Origin: Acidobacteriota bacterium
GTDB lineage: Bacteria > Acidobacteriota > Vicinamibacteria > Vicinamibacterales > UBA823
Reading direction: 5' to 3'
Length of the DNA stretch: 64,000 nt
NCBI GenBank assembly: GCA_002730735.1
Contig: PCAU01000001.1
Coordinates: 86,925-150,924, forward strand
A model generated the notes under the pieces. It had not been told where the DNA came from. It saw nothing but the letters and a program-made list of their open reading frames with translations, and did not search any database. Positions 35,263 to 44,077 of this stretch are shown here, piece by piece (within the stretch, counting starts at the first letter, position 1; each line of letters opens with the position of its first letter). Both the position numbers and the translations under genes were made by a program.

Positions 35263-36291
35263 TCACGGTGCGAAGAGCCGGTCTGTCACGCTGTCGGGCG
35301 ATGCCTCAGGCTGTGCCTCGGCCCACACCACCGCATCCTCAATCGTCTGGACGCATTCATTGTTGATCGCTTGCACCTCAGCCTCGCCTAGCCCACCGGC
35401 CCCGGACAGGTACTCAGCGAACAGTCGCAGCGGGTCACGCCTCTCCCAAAACTCTCGCAAGTCAGCACTGACATAGCCCATGTCGTCATGCTCGCCGTGC
35501 CCGCGAGCACGAAACGTCTTGAACTCAACCAAATAGGGTCCATTGCCAGCACGCGCGTGATCAATCGCTCGCCTGGCCACGCGTCTGACTTCGAAGATGT
35601 CGTTGCCGAAGGCAACCTCTGACGGAATATTGAAGGCCGGTGCACGGTCAGCCACATTCTCAACCGGCATTTGTTTTTCAATGGTGGTCGAATAGGCAAA
35701 GCAGTTATTTTCCACAACGACGACCAGAGGCAATTTGTGAATGGCCGCAAAGTTGAGGCCTTCGTAAAAATCACCAGGACTGGTGGCCCCATCACCAGTA
35801 AAAGCGATATAAACCCGCGGCTGCTTTCTGATTTTAAAGGCAAGTGCGAATCCTGCACCCGACGGGATCCAGGAAGCCATCGAACCGTTATGGTAGGGCG
35901 CGATGCCGTACTGCCGGATGTCAGCAAAGAACAGGCCAAGTTCGCGGCCGTGCGCCGGTGGTACATCGCGGCCCAGCCATCGGGCAATAACGTGTTTCGG
36001 CTCGACGCCACGTAAAAACCATCCTGCCAAACCACGCGCGACTGTCGAGAAGTAGTCGTCTCGCTCAAGGAGACTGACAACACCAGTACAAATTGCTTCC
36101 TGCCCGATCGCCAGATAGACAGCACCGACGATCTTCCCCTGGCGGTAGAGGGCGGCCAGTTTCTGGTCGCAAGCACGAGCCAATCGCATCGTCCGGTACC
36201 AGACCGCTAATTGGTCACGTGAGATGATTTCGTCGGTTGCGATCGAGGTCCTGTCAAGTGCTGGGTCTAGAAAAATCTCGGACTTCGACAT
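35263..36291 (-). CDS. 2-oxoacid dehydrogenase E1 component, alpha subunit
   Basis: 342 residues from ATG 36291, with GGTGG shortly upstream; a GTG three codons earlier is the alternative. The thiamine diphosphate fold reads GDGATSPGDFYEGLNFAAI ending in VVVENNCFAYST, the GDG...NN cofactor motif. RLARACDQKLAALYRQG and GREAICTGV-like GQEAICTGVVSLL form the N-terminal region, and the phosphorylation-loop region lies in FRARGHGEHDDMGY. It decarboxylates the 2-oxoacid and, with the beta subunit, passes the acyl group to E2 lipoate. It starts 12 bases after the M16 gene stop, so peptidase and dehydrogenase genes may share a transcript. Confidence 0.93.
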   Translation of the reverse strand: MSKSEIFLDPALDRTSIATDEIISRDQLAVWYRTMRLARACDQKLAALYRQGKIVGAVYLAIGQEAICTGVVSLLERDDYFSTVARGLAGWFLRGVEPKHVIARWLGRDVPPAHGRELGLFFADIRQYGIAPYHNGSMASWIPSGAGFALAFKIRKQPRVYIAFTGDGATSPGDFYEGLNFAAIHKLPLVVVVENNCFAYSTTIEKQMPVENVADRAPAFNIPSEVAFGNDIFEVRRVARRAIDHARAGNGPYLVEFKTFRARGHGEHDDMGYVSADLREFWERRDPLRLFAEYLSGAGGLGEAEVQAINNECVQTIEDAVVWAEAQPEASPDSVTDRLFAP

Positions 36292-36303
36292 AATTACCAC
36301 CGG

Positions 36304-37800
36304 TCACTGACTGTTACCCGCCGTCGTGACCAGGGTTCCCTGGTCGTCATACACATCAACGGGACCGAAAGAGGTTAGCGCGTCAGAGATCCGCTCCCCA
36401 TCACCAACGGCGACAATGTGTAGCCGATCGGCATCGAGATACTTCATCGCAACTTCCTGTACTTGCTCGCGCGTTACCGACATAATTCGCTCGGGATACC
36501 GTTCCCAATAATCGTCTGTTAGGTCGTAGAGATGACGGACGACGGAATTGCCGAGTAAGGTGCTCGGCGACTCGAGAGAAAGTGCAAAGCTCGCAATGAT
36601 CGATCTCTTGGCATCCTGGAATTCCTGTTCGGGAACCACTTCATCGCGGATTCTCTTCAACTCTCGGAGCAACTCGGCCAAAGCATCTCCAGTTACTTCA
36701 GTGCGTATCTCGGTGGAAGCCTCCCAATCACCGCGATACCGCAGCGCCGTGAAGGAACTGTAAGCGCCATAGGTGTAGCCTTTGTCCTCACGCAGGTTCA
36801 TAAATAGACGTCCTGTTGCACCGCCTCCTAGAATCTGATTCATCACCGTGAGAACGTCGTAGTCCTGACTGGTGCGTTTAATTGCCTGTGTACCAACAAC
36901 AAGATTCGTTTGGACAGATGCAGCACGGTTGATTAAGTAGAGCTTCGACGGACCGATGGGTTCAGGGTCTTGTACCGTCGGCCGTGGTCTCTCCGTTCGA
37001 GCCCACGCACCGAGGTGCTTCTCCACCAAGGTGCGCGCATCAACCATTGAGATGTCGCCGGCCATAGCAAACACGGCATGGTCGGGAATATAGTGCGTTC
37101 GGTGAAAGCTGAGCAGGTCGTCACGCGTGGTCCTATCGAGTGTCTCCGGTGTCGCCGAGGTTCGGCCAGCAGGATGGTTGCCATAAATGGCTCCATTGAG
37201 GCGTTCGACCGCCAGAAAGCCTGGCCGAGTCCTTTGCTGCATTAAACCAGCACGCTCACGGTCTTTAAACAAAGCGAGCTCCTCCTCAGGAAAGGAAGGC
37301 CGGAGTAGAACGTCGGCTGCTAGGGCCATCGTCTGTTCGAGGTGCTCCGTGAGGCTCGAACCGCTCATGCTCGTGGCCTGTAACGACATGTCCGTGGAGA
37401 TGGCCAAACGAGAGGCATGGGTCTCAAGCGCTTCGGCTATTTCCACTGAAGAAAGGTTCTCCGTACCTTCCCGCAACAGTGACGCCGTAAAACTGGCTAG
37501 ACCCGCATGATCGGGAGGATCGTAGTAGCCACCAGCTCCGATCAGAATCATCTGAAACGAAACGATCGGCACGCGCCGATCTTCGAGCACCATCAGATGT
37601 AAGCCATTATCAAGGTCGGCTTCCTCGGCCCTCGGTAAATTAACTTGGAGGATTTCGTCGGAGACCGGTGCCAAACCCTTGACTTCGGCACCGACGATTG
37701 ATTGAGTCTGTAACTCCTTGGCCTGAAGGTGAACACCAACCAGCGATACAACAGCCGACAACATGCATCCCAATACGACGTGGGACCACCGTACGCACAT
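36304..37800 (-). CDS. M16-family peptidase-like protein, non-catalytic partner
   Basis: 498 residues with a signal peptide (VVLGCMLSAVVSLVGVHLQA). The two M16 halves are recognisable (LDNGLHLMVLEDRRVPIVSF at about 62-81; VFAMAGDISMVDARTLVEKHL). However, where active enzymes have HxxEH this protein reads GLASFTASLLREGTE, so the zinc site is missing. Tandem M16 pairs with one inactive subunit form clam-shaped heterodimers (as in PqqF/PqqG-type and mitochondrial processing peptidase). Its start overlaps the stop of the active partner by one base (TGATG), which supports a stoichiometric pair in the periplasm. Confidence 0.9.
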   Translation of the reverse strand: MCVRWSHVVLGCMLSAVVSLVGVHLQAKELQTQSIVGAEVKGLAPVSDEILQVNLPRAEEADLDNGLHLMVLEDRRVPIVSFQMILIGAGGYYDPPDHAGLASFTASLLREGTENLSSVEIAEALETHASRLAISTDMSLQATSMSGSSLTEHLEQTMALAADVLLRPSFPEEELALFKDRERAGLMQQRTRPGFLAVERLNGAIYGNHPAGRTSATPETLDRTTRDDLLSFHRTHYIPDHAVFAMAGDISMVDARTLVEKHLGAWARTERPRPTVQDPEPIGPSKLYLINRAASVQTNLVVGTQAIKRTSQDYDVLTVMNQILGGGATGRLFMNLREDKGYTYGAYSSFTALRYRGDWEASTEIRTEVTGDALAELLRELKRIRDEVVPEQEFQDAKRSIIASFALSLESPSTLLGNSVVRHLYDLTDDYWERYPERIMSVTREQVQEVAMKYLDADRLHIVAVGDGERISDALTSFGPVDVYDDQGTLVTTAGNSQ

Positions 37801-39173
37801 CAGAAATTCCCCTGCCCCGGAACCTGGTCTGTTTGCGCACCAGCTGGCCTCGGGACTGTGATAATGACCGACCTGTTAGTTTCGTTGAGATAAGTGCTCG
37901 CCACCCGTCGCAGGTCTTCCGCTGACACCGCACCGACGCGCTCAGCGCGTGAGTTAATAAGCGAAGGGTCGTCATAGAAGAGTGCATACCGTGACAGAGT
38001 GATGGCACGCTGAAGTGAACTCCCTAAACTTGAAACAAACGACCGCCGTGCGCCATTGCGTGCTTTGGCGAGTTCCCAGTCCTCGACAGGTTCAACCTTG
38101 ATCCGCTCGATTTGGTTGTAGATGGCGGTTTCGAGCGCGCCAATGTCTGCCCCGGGTGCGGCAATGCCGACCAACCGGAACAGGCTCGGACCACGGTTAC
38201 TGACCGCAAACGCACCAACGTTTACGCCAAGCTGGGTATCCCGGACGATGGCTTGGTAGAGTCGCGAGCTCCGTCCAGACGACAGTATGGTCGCGAGCAC
38301 ACTGAGGGCATCGTGGTTAGCAGTCAGGCTCTCCGGAATGTGATACGCGACATCAATGCGCGATAAACGAGCCAGTGGGTCATCGTAGCTTGCCCGGCGC
38401 TCCTCAGTCTGCGGTAACTCTGTCAGATCCACAGTGGGCGGTTCGGGCTGGCGTGGAATCCGTCCAAAGTACTGCCGAACCTTCTCGAGTGCCACCTCGG
38501 CGTCAATGTCACCAACGAGCGCAAGAACAGCGTTGTTCGGCGCATAATAGGTCCGGAAGAACGACGCTATGTCCACCACAGTAGCCGCAGTGAGGTCAGT
38601 CATTGATCCAATTGTCGAGTGTGAGTAGGCGAAATTGCTATAAGCCAGTTCATCAATCGTCTCGAACGTGTGCCCGTAGGGTTGGTTGTCAATCCTGAGC
38701 CTGCGCTCCTCCTGTACCGCTTGGCGCTGGTTATCAAGATTTTCCTGGGTAATATCGAGCGAGGCCATCCGATCGGCCTCAAGGAATAAGCCAAGGTCGA
38801 GTTGGTTTGAAGGAAGCCGTTCAAAATAAAGAGTTCGATCCTTATCGGTCGTTCCATTGACGTCGCCACCGTTGTTGGCGATGAGTAGGAAGTGCTCGCC
38901 ATCGCCGACGTTCTCTGACCCTTCGAACATCATGTGCTCAAAAAGATGGGCGAACCCTGTGAGCCCTCGGCGCTCGTTACGTGAACCAACGTCGTAATTT
39001 ACAGCGATCGAGATCACCGGCGCCACGTGGTCTTCTGCGATGATTACTCGTAGACCATTTTGAAGTGTCGTGTCCGTGAACTCGACGGTCTGACCAACCA
39101 CACCGGTTCCTGAACCGAAAATCCCCGTCGCGATTATGACCGCTTGCCAGTTCCATCGCGTGCATCTCAGCAT
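37800..39173 (-). CDS. M16-family zinc peptidase, catalytic subunit
   Basis: 457 residues with a signal peptide (residues about 1-27, ending near VVGQ). The inverted zinc motif HLFEH is intact (GFAHLFEHMMFEGSENV, about residues 76-92). The third ligand glutamate is expected in VQEERRLRIDNQPYG. The substrate-strand motif is DVNGTTDKDRTLYFERLP. The second half contains NAVLALVGDIDAEVALEKV. M16 enzymes degrade peptides in an enclosed chamber; here the protein is presumably periplasmic, and it is coupled to the inactive M16 protein that follows. Confidence 0.93.
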   Translation of the reverse strand: MLRCTRWNWQAVIIATGIFGSGTGVVGQTVEFTDTTLQNGLRVIIAEDHVAPVISIAVNYDVGSRNERRGLTGFAHLFEHMMFEGSENVGDGEHFLLIANNGGDVNGTTDKDRTLYFERLPSNQLDLGLFLEADRMASLDITQENLDNQRQAVQEERRLRIDNQPYGHTFETIDELAYSNFAYSHSTIGSMTDLTAATVVDIASFFRTYYAPNNAVLALVGDIDAEVALEKVRQYFGRIPRQPEPPTVDLTELPQTEERRASYDDPLARLSRIDVAYHIPESLTANHDALSVLATILSSGRSSRLYQAIVRDTQLGVNVGAFAVSNRGPSLFRLVGIAAPGADIGALETAIYNQIERIKVEPVEDWELAKARNGARRSFVSSLGSSLQRAITLSRYALFYDDPSLINSRAERVGAVSAEDLRRVASTYLNETNRSVIITVPRPAGAQTDQVPGQGNF

Positions 39174-39216
39174 GCGTTTCTCCCGTAAGACCTAGCTTCA
39201 CCGAGTCTGTCAGCCA

Positions 39217-39600
39217 CTACACACCGGCGATGGTTGAAGCCTTCACCGCGTCATCCACTCCCAGCACGATCGTCGCCATCGGATGGCCTTCGATCACGGA
39301 ACCATAGGCATGGTCGACGTTGATGCCTGCATTGGCCATCATTCGCCCGACCGTCTTTAGTACGCCAGGACCGTTTGGCACTTCCAAGTACAAAATCTGC
39401 CGTGTTTCAACGTCGTGGTGCTGATCGCGGAGCACGCCTTCCGCGTGGATGTGGTTGTCAACCACTAGGCGGAGTAAGACATCAGCATCGAGACTGAACG
39501 CAAGAATATTGACTTGTTCATCCGACAGAAGCTGGCACACATTAGTCAGTGCGCCGGGATTGTTTGGGAGTCGCAGGGACAGTTCGGTTCGGACAGCCAT
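39217..39600 (-). CDS. Tandem ACT-domain protein
   Basis: 127 residues forming two ACT domains (beta-alpha-beta-beta-alpha-beta): LSLRLPNNPGALTNVCQLLSD from residue 7 and LYLEVPNGPGVLKTVGRMMAN from about residue 71. The NxPG/NGPG turns that bind effectors are conserved in both. There is no catalytic domain. Such stand-alone ACT proteins bind amino acids and are thought to regulate amino-acid metabolism allosterically. The effector is unknown. It lies 43 bases before the M16 gene in the same direction and is divergent from an aminotransferase gene, a suggestive but unproven link. Confidence 0.85.
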   Translation of the reverse strand: MAVRTELSLRLPNNPGALTNVCQLLSDEQVNILAFSLDADVLLRLVVDNHIHAEGVLRDQHHDVETRQILYLEVPNGPGVLKTVGRMMANAGINVDHAYGSVIEGHPMATIVLGVDDAVKASTIAGV

Positions 39601-39737
39601 AGTGTTCTCTACAACAACGGTGTAACCCTACGATCATACCCGCCTTCAAGACCAAGTGATACCAGTGTCTTGAGAACTCGCATGTGTGTAGGTACTGCTA
39701 GCTATGAACCAAGGGGATGCGCTAGGATCGGATTCTT

Positions 39738-40949
39738 ATGACAGTTGCCACATCAACCATTCAAGTCGCCAGTCGCGTCCACGGGTTCTCCTACGCCATT
39801 CGGAACATCGTAGCGGAGGCTAAGAAAGTTGAGGCGGTCGGCACACGTGTCCGGTACCTAAATATTGGCGATCCGATTCCGTTCGGGTTTAAGACTCCCC
39901 AGCATCTCCTCGATGCCGTCCAGCGCGCGATGCACGACGGACTGAACGGCTATACATCGTCTCCAGGTATAGAGCCAGCACGTGAAGCGGTGGCCGAGGA
40001 CTTCTCGGGCCGTGGCCTCAACATTCCGGCCGACCGCGTGTTGCTTACCATGGGAACGTCTGAGGGAATTGAGTTGGCACTTACTGCGTTAGTGGACCCT
40101 GGCGAGGAAGTGCTCGTGCCGGTCCCAACCTATCCACTCTATACCGCTGTGCTCGCCAAGCTAGGTGCAAATGCTTCGTATTATCAAACCGATCAAAATA
40201 ATAACTGGATGCCAGATCTCGATCACATCGAGAGTCTGATCGGGCCTCGCACGAGGGCGCTAGTGGTGATCAATCCGAACAACCCAACGGGGGCTGTTTA
40301 CTCGGACAGTACGCGTCGCAAACTTCTGGAACTGGCAAATCGTCACAGTTTGCTTCTACTAGCGGACGAAGTTTATGCCGATCTTGCATACGATGGTCCG
40401 ATCTCACCAATCGGCAGTCTCGACCCCGAGGCACCTGTTATTTCTTTTTCATCGTTGTCGAAAGCCTACCTAGCGCCTGGGTGGCGCGCGGGTTGGATGG
40501 CCGTAGGTACCAGCGATCGACTCAACGACCTCTTGGCCGCAATCAAGAAACTGGCCGACGGCCGGCTATGCAGTACAGCTCCGATGCAGGCAGCGATCAC
40601 TGCGGCTTTAACCCAGAAGAGCTCAGATCAAGACACTTTTCGCGCCGCCCTGCGCGAGCGCGCCGAGCTGACAACCGCAAGGTTGAATGCCATTGATGGC
40701 ATGTCGTGCGTGGCGCCAACCGCTGCGTTCTATGCTGTCCCACAAATTACCCTGCCACCAAACAAGACTGACGAGGACTATGTCCTTGGCTTGCTACGAT
40801 CGACCGGGGTGCTGTGCGTTCACGGCTCAGGCTTTGGCTTGCCACCTGGTGGCGGTTTCATGCGTGTCGTTTTTCTTGCGAACCCTCAAGAGTTGAACGA
40901 GATCTACGACTTGATTGATTCGTTCACGAGCGAGTTCCTGAGCACGTGA
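39738..40949 (+). CDS. Class I/II aminotransferase (alanine aminotransferase-like)
   Basis: 403 residues. PLP fold type I: VRYLNIGDPIPFGFKTP, GYTSSPGIEPAREAVA, MGTSEGIELAL, VINPNNPTGAVYS with the PLP-contact asparagine, DEVYADLAYDG with the aspartate, and the Schiff-base lysine in SFSSLSKAYLAPGWRAGW. The C-terminal substrate arginine is in GGGFMRVVFL. Overall it resembles AlaA/AlaC-type enzymes converting pyruvate and glutamate to alanine; other amino acids are possible. It is divergent from the ACT gene and convergent with the M1 peptidase gene. Confidence 0.9.
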   Translation: MTVATSTIQVASRVHGFSYAIRNIVAEAKKVEAVGTRVRYLNIGDPIPFGFKTPQHLLDAVQRAMHDGLNGYTSSPGIEPAREAVAEDFSGRGLNIPADRVLLTMGTSEGIELALTALVDPGEEVLVPVPTYPLYTAVLAKLGANASYYQTDQNNNWMPDLDHIESLIGPRTRALVVINPNNPTGAVYSDSTRRKLLELANRHSLLLLADEVYADLAYDGPISPIGSLDPEAPVISFSSLSKAYLAPGWRAGWMAVGTSDRLNDLLAAIKKLADGRLCSTAPMQAAITAALTQKSSDQDTFRAALRERAELTTARLNAIDGMSCVAPTAAFYAVPQITLPPNKTDEDYVLGLLRSTGVLCVHGSGFGLPPGGGFMRVVFLANPQELNEIYDLIDSFTSEFLST

Positions 40950-41058
40950 AGGATGTGAACCAGTCGCGATTGAAACGCCGAAAGAGACCGGCTGGGTTCC
41001 TTGATGTCAGATCTGTTCTCTGCCTAAATTTACCTACACGTTGTGGGGACCGGTCGGC

Positions 41059-43818
41059 TCAGTTTTTGTCGACGATGCGGGCCAGCGCTTCGAAGTCCCG
41101 ATTCACGTCGACCCTGCTCAGTGACCCAGCTAGAGGCACTCGCACTTCGGTCACACGGTCGGTCACGCTAACAACAACGTTCTGAGAGCCACCGGTTGTG
41201 TAGCGAAGTCTAACGGTCACCGGAACGTCGTAGAGCTCATCAGTCCGTTGCTCGAATCGCAGTTTAACTACTGAAGCGCCCTCGGTATCGGGAACTGTTT
41301 CCACCCTATAAGTAAAAGCAAGATCGGGTAGGCCGGTAGAATGAATGTAGCGATCAAAAAAACGAGTCAGTGGAATGCTCGATACTTGCTCGAACGCCAC
41401 TCGAAGATCCTCAGTTCCGGCCTTCTGATACTGCCGGTCGGTGTAAAAGCGGCGCACTCCTTGAAAGAATGCCTCGTCCCCTAAAAGGCGATGGAGCATG
41501 TGCAGCACCATCGCGCCCTTATTGTAGACAAGGGCACGAAAAATTCTTCTGTCTCCCTGGATATGCCCGAGCCGGTAGCCTAGATAGACAGGGCCTTGGT
41601 CGGACTGCTGCATCGCCCATTCGCGCATCTGCCGCATAATCCCTCGAAACACATCGTCACCTTGGGAATGCCTAGCGTGCAGCGCGGCAAAATACTGCGC
41701 GAAGCCCTCACTCAGCCACTGCTCGTGGTAATTGTTCCATCCAACAGCCTGTCCCCACCACTGGTGAGCGAGTTCGTGCGCGAGAAAAAAGTCTGGCGCG
41801 TCCATAAAGTAGACCGGATCACGGCGCCATAACAGATTACTAGCTTGCATAGGCTCATTAATCATTGAGATGTGTGCCGGACTGTGACCTCCAGGCAGCT
41901 CACTCTCGACCAAGGCTACGGTCAGGCTTTCGTAGGGAACATCGCCGATGAGGGAAGTGTAGAAGCTCAAAATCGCCTTGGCTCGTTCAGATAGTGATCG
42001 AGCGGCACGACGCTGTCGGGGATTTGCCTCGACTGATAATGCAATTCGATTCTGTTTGGAAGTGATGGTGGACATTGGTAGCTGGACTTTCTCCGATGCG
42101 ACCTGCACGAATCCGCTCATTAAAGCTGCCAAATACCGGATCGGCTGCTCGGCCTCAAAGACGTATTCCTTGGACCCGTCAGGCATTCCTTCCGACTCTT
42201 CACCGTATAGCTCACGTGGAGCACCACTCCGGTGACCACTGGCCACGACCTCGAAATCGGGTGGTACGGTGATACGAATCGTAGCCGGCGCAAAATCAGT
42301 CACTAGCGACTGGGGATACCAAAAACTCCGGCTACTGTATAAATAGTGCGGTTGGGGCCCGGAACGGATGGTTGGGTGCACAAAACGTGACGAGTCTAAG
42401 AGAGAGAGATTGCGAGGCACAATTGACTGGTGATCCACGGCTTCGGCCGGCAATTCGCCCCTGTAGTCAATAGTCAGTGTAACTTCATCACCGGCCGCGA
42501 TTGACTCCGGTAGATTCAGGATCATCGTGTTCTGACCTGGCGTACGAATTGGGAATAGCCGTCCGACCCCCTCGGCAGTAACCGATTCAACTGCAAGTTC
42601 ATCGGCTAGCCGGATCGAAAATAACGACAGGTCGCGCACGGCGCGCATGGCTAATGTGGCGCGTCCCTCCACCCAGTCGCGCCTCGGTAGAAACATCACA
42701 TCGAGGTCGTAGTTCTCGATGTCATAGTCAATTAGATCGTCCTCGCTGTAGAAGCGGCCACGTGTCAACAGCTTCTCGCTTGACGCGTAGACCGAAATAT
42801 TGCGCTTCCCTTCACGATCGAAAAGTTGAATGTCCTCGGCCTTGCGATCCGATTTAACATAAGTCAGCTGGTCGTAGTGCGGCGTATCTAATTCAATGAG
42901 CAAATCTCGCTCATTCGGTAACACCCACCAAGCTTCAGCACTTAGATCGCCGATGTCGACAAGATACGATTCCGGTGCGTATTGGTCGAATACTTCCTGG
43001 GCTCTTTCGTAATCACGCAGGCCAACAGTACGTTCCATAAGTGCTTGCTGCGGCACGAGCGCATCGAAGTCGCTAGGGTTCACTCGGATAAAAGCACTAG
43101 TGAACGTAGTTCTCAGCGCTTCGTCACCGGAGAAGAGCCGGAGTTGCCCCTGCTCCACGGATGTATTTGGAGTGAAATCCATCTCACCTTCGCCCTGTAG
43201 CACTAGAGCCGTGATTCCCTGTCCGGTATCGGCGACGAACGCCATTCCTTGAGGCAACGTCAGCGTTAAGTCGGTCGTCGAAATTGTGAGATTCCGAACG
43301 ATGTACTGACGTTCGGGATGGAGTTCGAGCCGGAAAAGACCACCAACTTGTGTTAGCCGTTGCTGTCCGACAATCCGCCATTCAGGTCCGTCTCGAAAAG
43401 ATTGACCTGTCAACGGATCAATGTCTCGCCTCACATTGAGAAGCCAAGTAGCGACGTTCCCTGCCAGCCGTTGCTCACGGAAGACCTCAAGCAGCACGGC
43501 ATACCCTTGTCCTTCGGGTACATCGGATAACGGTAGACGTCCCAGTTCTTTGATCGTCACGTTGGTCACACCCGCCAAGATGTTCCGCCTGACGAACTGC
43601 CGGGCGCTTGGCTGAGCAGCCAGAGAGGGTGACAACATCGCCAAGTAGGCGATCGCGCGGCCGGAAATAATGGTTCGCTCAAGCTGCTGGTAGAACTGGT
43701 TAAGGGGAGGAGCGGTGACTCCAGGTGTCTGCGCACGAGCAGTTTGGTTGGCTCCAAGTACGACACAGATCGCCAAAACGGCCGCAAAACAGAGATTCGT
43801 TCGTAGGTAATTCACCAT
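41059..43818 (-). CDS. M1-family (gluzincin) metallopeptidase, secreted
   Basis: 919 residues with a cleavable signal peptide (residues 1-29, ARAQ). An N-terminal region of about 300 residues is unlike classical M1 enzymes, followed by M1-like beta domain IRITVPPDFEVVASG. The catalytic domain has HELAHQWWG and the third ligand in WLSEGFAQYFA, 18 residues after the second histidine. The usual exopeptidase motif GxMEN is not present; that stretch reads LPGGHSPAHISMIN. The protein ends in a beta-rich domain (VETVPDTEGASVVKLRFEQ). Likely a periplasmic peptidase; aminopeptidase activity is uncertain without GxMEN. Confidence 0.88.
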   Translation of the reverse strand: MVNYLRTNLCFAAVLAICVVLGANQTARAQTPGVTAPPLNQFYQQLERTIISGRAIAYLAMLSPSLAAQPSARQFVRRNILAGVTNVTIKELGRLPLSDVPEGQGYAVLLEVFREQRLAGNVATWLLNVRRDIDPLTGQSFRDGPEWRIVGQQRLTQVGGLFRLELHPERQYIVRNLTISTTDLTLTLPQGMAFVADTGQGITALVLQGEGEMDFTPNTSVEQGQLRLFSGDEALRTTFTSAFIRVNPSDFDALVPQQALMERTVGLRDYERAQEVFDQYAPESYLVDIGDLSAEAWWVLPNERDLLIELDTPHYDQLTYVKSDRKAEDIQLFDREGKRNISVYASSEKLLTRGRFYSEDDLIDYDIENYDLDVMFLPRRDWVEGRATLAMRAVRDLSLFSIRLADELAVESVTAEGVGRLFPIRTPGQNTMILNLPESIAAGDEVTLTIDYRGELPAEAVDHQSIVPRNLSLLDSSRFVHPTIRSGPQPHYLYSSRSFWYPQSLVTDFAPATIRITVPPDFEVVASGHRSGAPRELYGEESEGMPDGSKEYVFEAEQPIRYLAALMSGFVQVASEKVQLPMSTITSKQNRIALSVEANPRQRRAARSLSERAKAILSFYTSLIGDVPYESLTVALVESELPGGHSPAHISMINEPMQASNLLWRRDPVYFMDAPDFFLAHELAHQWWGQAVGWNNYHEQWLSEGFAQYFAALHARHSQGDDVFRGIMRQMREWAMQQSDQGPVYLGYRLGHIQGDRRIFRALVYNKGAMVLHMLHRLLGDEAFFQGVRRFYTDRQYQKAGTEDLRVAFEQVSSIPLTRFFDRYIHSTGLPDLAFTYRVETVPDTEGASVVKLRFEQRTDELYDVPVTVRLRYTTGGSQNVVVSVTDRVTEVRVPLAGSLSRVDVNRDFEALARIVDKN

Positions 43819-43973
43819 GAAAAGCTAATTGTCCGTCAGTAATCTTGCTAACGCTTTTGCTCCAGTCACTAAATCGTTCCGACACCGCGGGAGGGAAACT
43901 AGTTTTAGTCTACCATCGGATAGACAGAGACTCTAGGTAGAGCCTTCACTCCCAACACAGCCTTGTAGCCGTC

Positions 43974-43982
43974 TGGTACAAT
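43974..43982 (+). promoter_or_regulatory. Extended -10 promoter for dsbD
   Basis: TGGTACAAT combines an extended -10 TGn with TACAAT (5 of 6), about 95 bases before the dsbD start. No -35 hexamer at 17 bases is convincing, as expected for extended -10 promoters. Confidence 0.45.
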
Positions 43983-44077
43983 GAGCCACTGGGTAGGCTG
44001 ATGCCTAATCTCACGATGGATGGGCATCCTAACTCCGCACCTTCGCCAGCCGGCACCGGCAGGCGCTGACAACGAAG

